A DNA stretch of 64,000 nt. Origin: Gnetum montanum. Lineage: Eukaryota > Streptophyta > Gnetopsida > Gnetales > Gnetaceae. The position numbers and the translations under genes were made by a program. The stretch covers positions 716,308-780,307 of the forward strand of contig MNCI01011128.1 in NCBI GenBank assembly GCA_015680685.1. Direction: 5' to 3'. Below are positions 1-12,052 of the stretch, piece by piece. Position 1 is the first letter of the stretch; each line of letters opens with the position of its first letter. The notes below the pieces were generated by a model. It saw nothing but the letters and a program-made list of their open reading frames with translations, searched no databases and had not been told where the DNA came from.

Positions 1-1091
1 AGAACATAAAGGAGATAGCTATCTTTGACTAGTCAATGGCCAATGCCAAGGCGTACACCATTTAGAAGGACTTGGTCTAGAAGCATCATGAGAATGAAAT
101 CATGACTATAGAGAATCATCACTTGTGGAATGCTAATGTGCATAAGCTATAGATGCAAGAATTTACCTATCAACAACAGAAGTAGCTAGCTAGAGTGAAC
201 ACTAAATTGAGGATATTTTTAGCCAAAAATAGAAATATCTCCATGGAGGAAGTCTGAGCTCTTCACCAAAAATTTATGATAGATATAGTCACCTTGAAGA
301 ATGAAGCTCTCAAATTTGAGAGAGTCAAGAACCATTACAGAGATTAGGTTGTTCTATAGAAAGAAATCAATGAAAAACACATCTAGATGATGAAGGTAAA
401 AGTTAATGAGATCCTCTAGTAGCTCAAGGAAGGAGGTGATTTTTGGTAGCCTATCTTCAATTGGCTTAATGACTACAAAAAAGTGAAGATCCACATGAAA
501 GAGCTATAGATCAAGGACATGATAGAGTAGATGAAGCTTGCTAATCTTCATTATGCAAATCTAGTAATGTTGATCACTAGATGACCATGGTTAGAGTTGG
601 ACAAGTAAGTGGCTAGCTTGTACTTGTTGTATGAGGTAGAGTTCAAAACCCATAAGGAGACCAAGCAAAAGCTTGAGATTGCTAATGTTGAACTTGAGGT
701 TCTTAGGGCATGACTCACTAATTAGAGATCAACTAATGAGAACTTGACCAAAAGGATGAATGACTACAAGAAGCTATAGAATGTAGTCAAGGCGTTTGAT
801 GTGGAGTGCAAACATTTCGTTGCTTGGTTTTTCAACACGAAGGAGCTATTCTCAACAATGCCTTATCCCTGGGATGTTCCCACTTCTACTTGCATTTGAG
901 ATGCTATGTGGACTATGAATGATCCTAGGGAAAAGGAGGAGAAGATGAAGGCACTGTTGGACACATTTCATATTCCACTAGATGTTGCAGTTGTTGTTAG
1001 ACAACCACAACCACCTCAACCACCACATGTGCCCAAAGTAGGAGAAGGTCCTTCAAAGCCTCAAGAGCCTCCATCACTTAGGACCATATGA
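1..1091 (+). pseudogene. Element A: 3' part of second ORF (ORF2), decayed
   Basis: Lys/Glu-rich, heptad-like coding remnant that runs off the left window edge. The frame that is open at 906-1091 can be followed upstream through many stops, nearly all TAG where Gln (CAG) is expected. The C-terminal part holds a motif shared by all copies here (aromatic-rich FVAWFFNTKE, then PYPWDVPTST, then an EEKMKALL helix) and ends in a Pro-rich tail with EPPSLRTI before TGA. Homologous C-termini occur at 30002-31041 (+), 43419-46143 (+), 50300-53054 (+) and 8113-9908 (-). ORF2 lies between pol or spacer and the 3' LTR, the place of the env-like ORF in Athila-type elements. I see no membrane segment, so I do not call it env. 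Confidence 0.7.
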
Positions 1092-1322
1092 TCTTCTCCA
1101 ATTTATTTGTGCCATTTGAGGAATTATGTTTGTTAGTTTTGTATTGGTGTTTAATTTTGTTGTTTTGATTACCAAAATTTTATAATCATTATAAAATTGT
1201 ACACTGTGGACACTTAGTTTTTGTTGTGTAGTTTATATGTTTGTTTTGTGTGTCAATAATTTTGTATCTTTCAAAATTTTGTAAAGAACTTGAGGATGAG
1301 TTTTCATTTAGTTGTGGGGATA
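1092..1322 (+). other. Element A 3' untranslated region with polypurine tract
   Basis: Non-coding stretch between the ORF2 stop and the LTR. It ends in the purine run GTGGGGATA (1314-1322) directly before the LTR TG, matching the priming tracts of elements II, V and B (TTTGGGGATA-like). Confidence 0.7.
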
Positions 1323-2212
1323 TGATGAATGTTTTGGTTGGCCGTGTTGATGGGATGCCATTGACATGACCCCAATGTGATCCTATTGACATAGGATTTG
1401 ACTTGTTGTTGTGTAGTTATTAATGGGGCTCCATATTTTACCTATAAATATGTGCTCACTAGTTGCATGTATGGCATAAGTTGGATAGTTTTTAGCAAAG
1501 ATCTTACAATTTTTTCATTTAGAAAGAATATTTTTCTAAGTGCCTATAGTAGGAGTCAAAATGTATATGGATCTTTATTCGAGCGTTGTTGTACTTGAGC
1601 ATAGTCATGTGTGTGGCAATAAAGACGGGCTTTGTGATAAACCTTGCAACACTTTGAAATTGATTAATTATTTCCTTTATGCATTTAATATTTTAAGTAA
1701 TTTTATTTAATGATTTAAGTAATTAAGTAATTAATTAAGCTAAATTAAGCTAGACTAAGCTAAATTAAATAGTGATTAATTAAGCACATAAGTATGACCA
1801 CTTCAAGCATATGCTTGATGCTTGGTAATCTCAGTAATGCTTAACATTTGGTAACCTAGTAGCGTTAAATGTGTTCAAGATGTGTACAACAAGTGGGAAT
1901 GGATGCTTATGTTGGATTTGTTAAGTGTTAGCTAGTTAAATTAAATTAGCAATTAAATACCTTTCATTCTTTATTCTTTGTTCTTAGGAAACTTAGAACA
2001 TAAAACATAAAAATGATAAAAATCATATGCCTGAGTTGCACTTAATCATATCTTTGCATTTCACATGTGTAATTGGGAAGACAATAATTGCAATGGTTAG
2101 TTTTATGTTCTAAAGACTAGTATACTTAGAAGGCTATAAGTCCACAAAATTTGACTGGATCATGCATGAACGCTTAGTGATTCCTATGGTTGTGTGGAGG
2201 GTCTACTCATCA
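1323..2212 (+). repeat. 3' LTR of element A
   Basis: Starts TGATGAATG after a polypurine tract and ends CTCATCA. It has a TATA box (TATAAATA, 1443-1450) and a polyadenylation signal (AATAAAG near 1618) in the R region, in the order seen in the other LTRs here. The right end could be 2212 or 2219 because CTCATCA is repeated there. Directly right of it the sequence switches to the - strand integrase start of element III, so A probably inserted into III. The matching left flank is outside the window. Confidence 0.8.
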
Positions 2213-2620
2213 CTCATCAAGACCCTTCCATTTGTGTCGTTATCTCTCCATCATGTTGGCACCTACCACATGAATGAAAGAAGTGATGGGAATTCCTAAA
2301 GATCATTTGCCAATAATACCCTACCATGAGGATCTTAATGATGGTCCTCCTCCTAGCATAGTGGCTTCCACAAGAGCCTTCATGCACATCCTAAAGAGTC
2401 AAAGTTGATTTGCATTGGGAACATACCATTTTACTAGGCCATATGCACAACTATTATAGAGGTTACCTTTAATTTCCATGAATTTCTTAGCCTAATGAAG
2501 AAACTGTTATTTCTTCTTATTGTCCCACTCCTATGCCATCTCCTATGTGAATAGATTGGAGAGGATGTGATCATACTAGTTCATTTCTTTGGGAGTTTAG
2601 ACATCAATAGCATAAGAAAA
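2213..2620 (-). pseudogene. Element III integrase N-terminal (zinc-binding) remnant
   Basis: Aligns by eye with the H2C2 zinc-binding region of the element II integrase (about 22270-22490), which has the family's YWPT....DVH....C signature. It is truncated before the catalytic DDE core by the junction with element A, so no integrase core of III is present in the window. Confidence 0.5.
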
Positions 2621-2639
2621 AAGTTCATCATGGAATTAA

Positions 2640-3990
2640 TCAAATAGCAAGCCCTCATCCTCTTTGCTATTCTATTTTAACCAAGACAAGTGATCAACAA
2701 CCACATTTTTTATCCTCTTTTAGTCAATCATCATTAGATCAAACTCTTGAAGAATCACTAGCCATCATATGACATAGGGGCTCACTATTGGTTTGTTCAT
2801 CAAGAACTGAATAGCACTATGATCGATGTGCACAAAAACTTGGTATCTAAGCACATAGTATCTAAATTTCTCTAACGCATAGACCAATACCATGAGCTCT
2901 TTTTTAGAGGTGGTGTAGTTCAATTGTGCACCCACAATGCTCCTACTTGCAAAATGGATGTAGTATGGACATTTTTGATCATCCAACTATGTAAGCATGG
3001 TCTCCAAGGCATAAGTTGATGCATTAGTCATGATGTGAAATAGCCTGGACCAATCTACTATTCATAGAATTGGAGTTTCTATGAGTTTTTTCTTTAACTA
3101 TTAGAATGCATTCTCGCATTCCTTAGTCTAAGTGAACAGTGCATCCTTCTTTGTAAGCTCCACCAAAAATTTGGAAATCTTTGAGAAGTTTTGAATGAAG
3201 CACCTATAGTAACTGGGGTGGCTAAGTAATGCCCTTACATATCTTACTATTTTCATGCTTGGTTATTTCTTGGATGACCCATACTTTCTTTGGTTCTAGC
3301 TTGATCCCTTTGCTCAAAATTCTATGATCCAAGACAATGCCCTCTTGGATCATCAAATGGCTCTTCTATCAATTGAACCTCAAACTTGTCTCCACACACC
3401 ATTGAAGAACTTGCTCAAGGTAGTCCAAATCTTGCTCAAAGGTAGTCCCATAGGTAGAGAAGTTATCCATGATGAATTCTACCCACTATCGATCTATTAT
3501 TAAAAGATTCTTAGGACCACCTATTGAAATATGGCAAGAGCATTACGCAAGAAATATTTCTATATAAAAAAGTTCCCAAGCTACTTGTGAATGTGGTCTT
3601 GGCTTAGTCCTTTAGTGCTATTTGGATTTGGTTATAGCCACTATAACTATCTAGAAAGCTATAGTAATAATGCCTTATAATGATGTCCAACACCTGGTCC
3701 ACAAATGACAATGGAAAATGATTTTGTAAGCTGTCTTATTCAAAAGCCAAAAATCTATGCAGACTCTTCAATTTTCTTCCTTATTTAAAACAATTATGAG
3801 TGGACTAATCCAGTTGCTATCTACAATTGGGTAGATGAACCCTACTTTTAAGGAGTTTTTTAATCTCCTCCTTGAAGATTTGCTTGAGTTTTGGGTTCAA
3901 TCATCTTTGTAGTTACCTTTTTGACTTGATGGATGAGTTTATGTAAATTCTGTGCTAGCATATCTAAAGATTGATCCTTGTTAGCTCATG
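2640..3990 (-). pseudogene. Element III reverse transcriptase and RNase H, inactivated
   Basis: The RNase H part (2765-2986) reads FASRS...AQLNYTTSKKEL...YALEKFRYYVL...IDHSAI..LMNKP, a standard Ty3/gypsy RNase H signature. Upstream on the - strand, 3462-3473 encodes IMDN where the RT active site should be (Y/F)xDD, so the second catalytic Asp is changed to Asn by a G-to-A change. Many TAG stops interrupt the frame. The corresponding site in element II keeps FMDD. Confidence 0.75.
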
Positions 3991-3999
3991 ATATGATTA

Positions 4000-5000
4000 G
4001 GCAAAGGTTGTTGGCCACTTGTTCATAAATTTCCTTTTCTATTTAGTAGCAAGTGTGGCATTGATAATCACTGGCTTGCCATTGTTGACAAATGCATATT
4101 TCATGCCTACTGGTAGCATCGTTAACTTAAGAGGCTCTTGCTTGAAAGTATTAAGAATCTCCAAATCTTTCCAATCTATTTCACTCTATGCATTGAAGAG
4201 TTGATGATGGAGTTGCTTCAATTTATCCATGGTTTCAACATAGGAGCTAGTAAGGTTCTCAATTGGTTCCATGCACATTTTTGATCTAGCTTCATCATCT
4301 ATTATTAGTGATTGGGTATCTTCTTATTTAGTGGTTGTTATGTATAGGCACCTTTGAATTTCTATAGTTTTTGCACATTGATTGCATGCTTGAAGTGACA
4401 TGCCTTTGATGGTTCAAAGTATCTGTATGCAGTGACACCTTATGTCACTATACGTGATGCATGGAACTCTCTTATTCCTTACTTTTCCAAACTTACTTTC
4501 CTTGAAAATCTCTAAGGAAAGATCTCAAATCTCCATTATTGAATTAATGGTGCTCTTCCCATGCTCTTCCCATGATGATAGGAAATTCCGCTATGTAGTT
4601 CTCCACATGGATCACCAAGAAATCAATAGGATAATATGACCCACAAATGATGGTCATAATGCCCTTCACTAATCCCAAGAAAATAGTAATAGACTAGTAT
4701 GCTCTAGTTTGATGTTGCTCTTTTTCAAGAGAGTTAGGTTCCAATCCTTGTACATCTCTTGAGAAATTAAGTTAACTCTAAAACCTAAATTTAGAAGAGA
4801 CTTGCATAGTTCATTTTTGACGATCTACAGGTAAATGAGAGGACTCCTAGGATCAAATCCCTTCATGGAAAGTTGGTTGACCTTAATCCAATCTGTGACC
4901 ACATGGGTCAACATGATAGTATGAAGTTGGGAATTATTTTGGTTTGAAGGTTGTTTAAGATGAATTTTAGAGGTTGAAGCAGTAGGGTTGGAAGCCATGG
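4000..5000 (-). pseudogene. Element III protease and protease-RT linker remnant
   Basis: Collinear with 24001-25000 of element II and placed between gag and RT. Both strands carry only short open frames. The homologous pol-less copies at 40560-40900 and 47400-47650 show the retropepsin motif (IIMGR.WLSTIDA) more clearly. The call rests on position and collinearity rather than a visible active site. Confidence 0.45.
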
Positions 5001-6998
5001 GTGTTTGAGAGGGCTTTGTGGGGCTACTAGTTTTGAAGAATGAACTCTTACGAGGCTTGGGCTCATGACCACTTGGCTAAGAAGCTGTCTATAAATTCAC
5101 TATCCTTGTGAAATTTCTTTATTGTGGATGGGTAGGTATTTCACCCTACATGGATGGAGTAGGTGGCAAAGTTGTTGTTGGCAGTGGTGTAAGAGTGAAG
5201 GGTGTTGAGAAGGATAGAATAGAAATGAAGACTTTCTCCTTGGAGAAGATACTTTGTAGTATTCCAAAGGGTAGTAGTGGCATAGGAAGGAAGCATGAAT
5301 AGAAGAGTCATGTGGGGATACTAGCTATTGAATGTCATATCCATAGGGATCTTATTGGTGATAAGGGTACTAATGCCTTAGTGGTGGCATCCCCCATGAC
5401 TATGGGTGTTGCCACTATTGGTACTACTCTTGAGGTTGAGGTGGTACTCCACTTGGATAGTAGGCTTGTTGGTGAAATTACTGTCAATAGTTACCTTGTG
5501 GATAAGAAAACCTCCTAGGTGCTTGCCATTTTTCCAATCTAGGATTGAAAGCATATATCCCATATTCTTGTAGGTGTGACAATGCCAAACAACATCGCTT
5601 AGTATATTTGTATTGGAAAATGTCACAATTGTCATCATCTGTTTCTGAATCTTAACGTCCTTTATTTTTATAGCTTCATCCTTATTTTTGTGATATTCCT
5701 ATTTAACATCCTTCTTCTTTATTCTTTCATGATCACTACCTCCTTGATCTTTGTGTTCTTGTACAGTTTGGAACTTCTCATCCAAGGATTTCCACATCTT
5801 GTCTACCTTAGTCAATATTTTGGTAATAGATTTTTGTATTGATATGGTTTTCCTCTGCACCACTTCATCAAGCGGTGCCTCTTTCTCATTATCATAGAAA
5901 CAAATCTTCCTCTTGTAAATGGAGGGGCCTCTATTGTATTCATTTTTACTTTCCCATTTCTTTAGTTCACCTTCCTCTTTGGCCATTTGATCAATGAACC
6001 TTTGGATTTGATGTACCCTTAGCTCAAAAAGTCTCCCTTGGGAATAGACCCCAAGAGTTCTTATTTTAATTTTGAGCCCATCTATGATGTGATGTAGTTG
6101 ATCTTGTTGGAAGTATTTGTGGCCTGGGCATTAGTGCAATAGAGAATAGTACTTGCCTAGGGCTACATCCAAGGACTCTTAATTACCTTATTTCTAACCT
6201 TGGATTTACCTCCAAAAATTAGACAATTTGGAGTATGTTTGATATTTGTCATTGAATAGCTCTAGCATCATACTCCATCGATCAATAGATTTTAGTTCTA
6301 AGGACTAGTACTAGCTTTCAGCTTCTTTTATGAGAGTCTTGGGGGCATAGTTTTAGCTTTTGCCATTCATTCTCAATATTTTGCAAGGTGTAGGAATCAT
6401 GAAAGAATTGTAGGTGATTTTGTGAAACTGAGTTATATCCCCCCTCAAATCTAGGGATATTGTTCATATCTCACCTTTTGATGCAGTTATCCTTCAAATA
6501 CTTGGTTGGGATCTTGATAGCCTTTGAAATGTTCAGCATGTTCCTTGTAGCTAATAGAGGTTCATCATAGTCATAATAGTCTTGGTGGTCCCTATCATGG
6601 TCACGATGTCTTTGATGGATCCTACTATTCCTTATTTCTTTGTGATGCTTCTCCCCTTGCTATTGTCCTTGCCTTTGCTCTCTGTTATCTTGGTAGGATC
6701 TAGGATCATGCTTATCCTACCATTCAATATCATCCTAATCCCTGCTATTCTTTTTGTTATCCCAACCTTTGCTTTTGCAATTGGAGTTGGAGGAGGAAGA
6801 TGATGAGGATGATGAAGAAGGTGAAGAAGAAGGAGAATCAATATCAAAATAGCACTTGCAAGATTCTCTTCTTTAGTCCTTAATTTGTTTCTTATGCTTA
6901 TCCTTTTCTTGGTATTTGTCATTATTCTTGCTTTTGGGCAATCAGCTATGGCTACCATCTTTAGAGACCACTTGGTCTTGAGAACCATTCTTCCCATC
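5000..6998 (-). pseudogene. Element III gag, C-terminal part
   Basis: The segment 5699-5986 (-) is a charged, coiled-coil-like stretch (KEEGELKKWES.NEYNRGPS), repeated almost verbatim in pattern at 35800-36000 (+) in element IV and 25620-25950 (-) in element II. The next segment (5378-5638) has a degraded zinc-knuckle region. A Lys/Met-rich stretch lies at 6632-7051 and overlaps the LTR edge of element II. The N-terminal part of this gag is at 28499-29138. Confidence 0.6.
6994..6998. repeat. Target site duplication CCATC (left copy) of element II
   Basis: CCATC directly flanks the outer TG end of the element II 3' LTR. The same five bases follow the other end at 28499-28503. This defines element II as one insertion. 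Confidence 0.85.
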
Positions 6999-7863
6999 TG
7001 ATGAGCAATGAGTACATCATACACCCAATCATATGAATCACTAATGTCCACTAAGAAATTTAGTCAAATTCTATAGACTTTAGCTCTCTAAGTACATTGG
7101 GTTCTAGGAGGTGAATCTAATTGTTGTCTTCTTAGTTCCACTTGTGGAGTACAAGTGTATGATTAAGTGTAACTAAGGCATTTGATTTTCATCATTTTAT
7201 GTTTTATGATTTAAGTCATCTAAGAACAAGAATAAAGTATTTAAATTATTAATTAATTTAATAACTAGCTAATATTTAACTAATCCTAACATAAGCATCC
7301 ATTCTCACTTTTCATACACATCTTGAACATATTATAGCACTACTGAATTATCAAGCATTAAGCATTATTGGGATTACCAAGTGTTAAAAGTATGCTTGAA
7401 GTGGTTGTACTTATGTTTGCTATTTAATCGATATTAAATACTTAGTTAAAATTCATTAAAGTAAAGTGAATGAATAATAAATGAATTAAAGGAAACATTA
7501 ATCTATTCCAAGTGCTACAAGGTTTGATAAAAAAGCTCATATTTATTGTCATTCACACTGAGGTACTTAGGTATATTAGTTCTTGAATAAATATTTGTAC
7601 ACTCTTTAACTTCTACTATGGGCACTCCGAAAATATTGTAATTTTTGAAAGAAAAAATTGTAAGAGCTTCATTACAACTAATGGAAAGATTGCTAGAAAT
7701 GTTGTAGGTAGGTGCACATTTATAGGTGAAAATAGGGTACGACATCAATGGATACTCTTGAACATGGAAAACCCTATGTCAACGAGATCACATTGATGGG
7801 ATCCCATCAATGGGATTGCATCAATGACATCTCATTGACATAGCTCTATGACACAATTTATCA
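6999..7863 (-). repeat. 3' LTR of element II
   Basis: Terminal TGAT...ATCA. It matches 27624-28498 along its length, for example the stretch around CATATGAATCACTA. On the - strand the U3 contains GATGGGATC-type repeats and a TATAAA box (plus coordinates about 7716-7722). 865 bp against 875 bp for the 5' copy. Confidence 0.85.
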
Positions 7864-7872
7864 TACCCCCAC
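7864..7872 (-). other. Polypurine tract of element II
   Basis: On the - strand GTGGGGGTA directly precedes the 3' LTR TG, matching the tracts of elements A, B and V. Confidence 0.75.
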
Positions 7873-8112
7873 AAATGAATGAAAACTCATCCTTGAGTGA
7901 ACAAAGGAAAAACAAGTTATTTACAAAATTTTGGGAAGGTATGGGATTATTGACTAACTATAGACACATAAAATAATACAACAAAAATTGAGTACGCAAG
8001 TGTATGGATTTACAATCATTACAAAATTTGGTGTTCAAGATAACAAAATTGGACACCATGATGAAAATAATAATAAGACAATCCTCTAATGGCTGGAAGA
8101 CGAGAAGGAAAA

Positions 8113-9908
8113 TTAAATGATCCTATGTGATGGAGGTTCCTAAGGTTCCAAAGGATCTTCTCCTACTTTAGACGCACGTGGTTGTTGTGGTTGTCTTGCT
8201 ATAGCTATAACTTCTAGTAGAAGATGAAAGCCATCCAACAATACTTTCATTTTCTCCTCCTTACTCTAGGGATCATTCAACAACTTCCACAACCAAGTGT
8301 TGGTTTTCTACTCTAGCTATTTCAAGTTGCCCCTCCATGATGATGCATTTGACCCTTGCCTTGAGAAACTTTTATTGGGTAGTAGTGATGGTATTCAAAA
8401 GGTCAAAGACATTCAAAATCGGTTGCCCAGTTCCCACTAGTTGGTGTAGCAATTCCTTATGTAGGGTTGCACTTAATCTTTTGCTGATAGCTCGTGTAGA
8501 AATCTGCACATCTCTAAGTTTAGAAACATCTCATATAGACATCACAAGCATGTTGAGTGCTTGAGCAAATTTATTAAAAACCACTTTAGTTACCATCTCC
8601 TACCCTTGATGCTACATTAGCAAAATAGTTGCCCCCTCATCCTCCTCCAAATGCACTGAAAAGGTAGCAGTATTTCCAAAGATGTCTGGGAATTGTTATT
8701 GTTGTGAGAAAGATACCATTACCTCTTGGGCACTTGGATTCAATCATGTGGATACCTACATTTGTTGAGTAAAGAATATTGGTGTTCCATCCTCCATCTA
8801 GCTTACAATTCAAGTCACATCATTGAGGAGGCTCATGGCTGGTTGGTACATAGACTGGTCATCACCACTCATTACGCATGCACTGAATGGTAGAATAAGA
8901 CTCTAGCATTTCATGAGTGGGTGGTGGATGTGGTGGTTGCTACTTCTCTTCTTGGACCATCTTCATAGGCACTTTGTCCTTCATCATCTTTGCCTAGGAA
9001 GCAATTGGAGCATGATGGACTACATCATTAGTGTAGTGAGTTATGCCTTCCCTTTTGCATAATTTTCTAATTAAGCATGAGAAGGGAAGTGCCTTCCTTT
9101 CATGTTTGTTGTTCTTAAAAAACTTTTCTATCTCTAGATATATTAATTATAGAAGGTTGGTAGGGAATCTTTTACTTAGAGCAATGGATGCACGGGCAGA
9201 GAAGTTAGTGACCTTATTGGGCCTTACCATTGGATTGAGGTGAAAGGCTGTGATTTTGAAATATGCTTGTTCCATCATGGTGAGCACATTAAACTTCTTT
9301 TAGTCCACTACATAGCATTGCTATGTTCATTCTTTCATGATGCTTGGATATGCCTATGTTTTTGTAAGAGTGGTCCTAGTTTTAGGCAATCCAAGGGCCT
9401 TATAAATTGCTTTCACCAAGTAGGACATAGTTATGTTCTAATTTTGACCATGGAACTAGCTTGCTAATTTTTCCAAAAAAGGTATGTCTCTCCCATGTAC
9501 CACTCCTTGCTAGAAGTGATGATGGGCCATGTGGGAGAGTTTTGTAGTTGAGCTTTGACTTCTGGAGGAGAAAACTCTAAGAAGGGTTAAAAGTCTAGCT
9601 CTTGAAGCATATATTTTTGAACCTCCTTGGATGCAATTTGCTTAAGGTAGACATTTGTCAAGGTGACCTAAAGGTTTGATCTTGGCCCTAGTGCCTCATA
9701 TCAATGAGACTATTCTATTGTGACTGCTTTGGGAATTTATCTAATAGATTCCACTTTGGGCTTCTCCTGAAGAGGTCTTGTTACATGGGTTTTTCTTACC
9801 TACTCCTAGGGTTGTTCTTGATCCCTTCTAGTTCTTGGCCATTTGTCCCTTAGTTGGGATGGTCCTCCCTTTTGTGAGTGCTTTTCCTTTAGTGCCATTT
9901 GTGGTCAT
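8113..9908 (-). pseudogene. Element II ORF2 (transposon-protein-like domain plus coiled coil)
   Basis: Start chosen at the ATG reading MTTNGTKGKALTKG; the stop is the TAA at 8113-8115. The N-terminal half contains a conserved domain, with SYLVKAIYKALGLP, then QAYFKITAFHLNP, then a segment near F.A.ASIAL.KRF and LPFSCLIRKLC. These match the ORF2 copies of elements IV, V and VII in order and spacing. The C-terminal half is charged and helical, ending in a Pro-rich KVGEDPLEP..EPPS tail like element A. It is about 900 nt shorter than ORF2 of IV and V, so part of the coiled coil is missing. Function is unknown; an HMM comparison with the Pfam plant-transposon-protein families would be the direct test. 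Confidence 0.65.
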
Positions 9909-10343
9909 AATGAAACCAAGGATTAGCATGTGATGTGTAACTTATAATCTTTAGGTACCTTATCTCATTGGGTAGTTACACTTTAGCTAAGTTCTAACTA
10001 TGGTAGATTGATTATTTTAAAATTATTTGGTTTAGAAGGTCACTAGAGTTTATTGGAAGGTTTTAAATTTCATAAAATGATGTTTCTAATGTTGGTTTAT
10101 TAGTTAAACTTTTGTGGGGATTAGAAAAATTTTAAAAATGTTTTCATCAAAAACATAAGGTTTGTAGCCTGCATGACATAGAGCTTACCTTTGGTAGCTA
10201 CAGGATTGAGGAATGAGGGTAATTGGACAAATGATTTAAATGTTATGGTCTCTAGAAGGTTGTAGGCCCTAAAAAATGCAAAAACGCACCCCTCATTTGA
10301 GGAAAAATGTGAAAAAAATCGCTATGTGTGGCTGCCTATATAT
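9909..10343 (-). other. Element II ORF2 leader
   Basis: AT-rich, non-coding leader between the internal TATA box and the ORF2 ATG, with T- and A-runs and no stable frame. Confidence 0.5.
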
Positions 10344-10500
10344 AGAGGGTTTACATTGCATCAATGGGGTCCTATTGATGGGGTCTCATCCACATGGTTG
10401 GCTTTGTAGATAGGATTCCATTAATAGGGTATTGTCTATGTGGTTAGATTTGTAGATGGGATCTTGTTGATGGAGCCTATGACAAAAATTTTTTACATTG
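10337..10500 (-). promoter_or_regulatory. Internal U3-like block with TATA box upstream of ORF2 (element II)
   Basis: Read on the - strand it contains several GATCC.AT..ATGGG/CCCATCAAT-type motifs followed by CTATATATAG (TATA box 10344-10337). The LTR U3 of the same element is built from the same motifs (GATCCTATTGATGGGATC) followed by CCTATAAATG. The box is 436 bp upstream of the ORF2 ATG. Comparable blocks occur in elements IV, V and VII. Confidence 0.55.
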
Positions 10501-10922
10501 AAAAATATGAGAAATAGAGAGTTAGAGCAGAAACTTGAGATCATTAGAGAGCCAAAAAGGCCATGAACATGATGGTTTTCTTGAAGAGGGTTTAGATGAC
10601 ATACAAAAAGGAGTTTTAGCTAAAAAATTAATTTAAAGGAGTAGTGCCATTAAGGAGTGCATAGCTAGATGCAACCGATGGAGAATGCAGAAGGTTGGAA
10701 TGCACAAATGCCTAAGGATAGAAAATTAAGTAATTGAACCAAGAGAAATGCATGTTGATCCTCAAAAAAAAGGGTCAGTGAGCCTCATGGTTGATTAATG
10801 ATTATGGAAAGTTAAGGACCTAATCCTAGAAGAATCTACCTAAGAATTTGGACATATCAAACTAAGACATTAAACAAAACATGGAAAGTTGAGAGTGAGG
10901 TGAATTATGGAAGGCATAGATG

Positions 10923-10974
<52 letters not shown>

Positions 10975-12047
10975 GGAGTTTCATATCATGGTCACATGAA
11001 GTCCCTTTTGGATTCTATGGTTAAATGATCCGATAAAGTCCATCCTTAGTCTAGATTAAAACTAGTCACTTCCAGTGACTTTGCATCGATAATCTAAGAA
11101 AAAACCACCTCCTCAAGACACAAGAATGCTCCCATAGATTAATCACCATTCCTAGAAGAGAAGGAAAGAGAAGCAGAAAGTGAGATGGGCTTTAGTTAAA
11201 GAGGATCTTTAGGCATGGGTAACATGTCTTTCTAGTCCCATAACTAGTTTTTGTAGCTCGTTATTGAGTGTAAGGGTTGTGCTTTAAATTCCCATCATTG
11301 TTTGTTTGAATTTTACATTTTTATGGATTTTTGGATGGGAACCACACCATGCAAATAATTTAACTTCCTTTTATTGGTTGATAGTGAAAAGATAAAAAAT
11401 CCATGAAAACACTCATGCATTCAAGAGGGTAGGGAAGTATAAAGAGCATTAAATCCCCTTGAATTCACATCCGTGTCAATCCATTTAATGCTTTTCAAGT
11501 TTGGAAACTACCAAGGTCACAAGCTCATTAAATTTTTTATTAAGGAAGGAACCTCATATGTCCAAAACTAAGAAGACCATAGAGATTTGTGGATGGGTGG
11601 ATGACATGGACTCATTGCCTCTTCCATGAAAAAGAAGATATGTCTTAGTTATTAATACAAAAATTCAAAGATAGAATTTAGACATTAGTTATTAAAAACA
11701 TGAAATATAAACCACCACCAATAGTAGCTATAGCAACACTATGCTTTGTTGACAATAAAGAAAAAGAAAACAAACATAAGAAAAACTAAACAAAAATAAA
11801 GTAAAATATAAAAGAAATTGTAAAATATTCAAGAAAGATAAAATGTACTAAAGATGATGTAAAATAAAAAATGTGAAAAACATGAAAAAATGAAAAACTA
11901 ATGAGCCAATTTGTATGATTAGCATGGATGGCCATCTCCTCCATGATTGAGTTGGAAGGAAGAGATCCAAAATATTGAGTGTGCTTGTCCATCAGAGGAG
12001 GTGTTGTGGTCATTGGATCTCTTAGGCTTATGAAAAGGCTTAACTTG
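10501..12047 (-). other. Element II spacer between integrase and ORF2 block
   Basis: No convincing coding frame. It contains a GA microsatellite and an A/T-rich stretch (11750-11900) with many AAGAAA/TTTTTC runs, like the spacers following ORF1 in elements V (41343-42800) and IV (48190-49690). It ends where element Y is inserted. Confidence 0.5.
10926..10971. repeat. (GA)23 microsatellite
   Basis: Uninterrupted GA dinucleotide run directly visible in the sequence, inside the element II spacer. Confidence 0.95.
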
Positions 12048-12052
12048 TTGTG
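12048..12052. repeat. Target site duplication TTGTG (left) of element Y
   Basis: TTGTG directly precedes the Y 5' LTR and recurs at 21394-21398 directly after the 3' LTR. Confidence 0.95.

Larger units (their letters stand above)
2213..6998 (-). mobile_element. Element III (Athila-like), main internal part, truncated in integrase
   Basis: On the - strand this reads gag (6998 to about 5000), protease/linker, RT, RNase H and the zinc-binding start of integrase, then stops at element A. Its gag start and 5' LTR are at 28499-30001. The two halves are separated by element II, with CCATC at 6994-6998 and again at 28499-28503, so they are one element split by insertion. Confidence 0.75.

Noticed and set aside
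6632-7051. 139-aa open frame on the - strand taken as a gene
   Set aside because: It crosses the junction between element III gag and the element II LTR (6998/6999), so it is a chance fusion.
5000-10500. Two tandem elements sharing one LTR (6999-7863)
   Set aside because: CCATC at 6994-6998 and 28499-28503 shows that the LTR belongs to element II inserted into element III.
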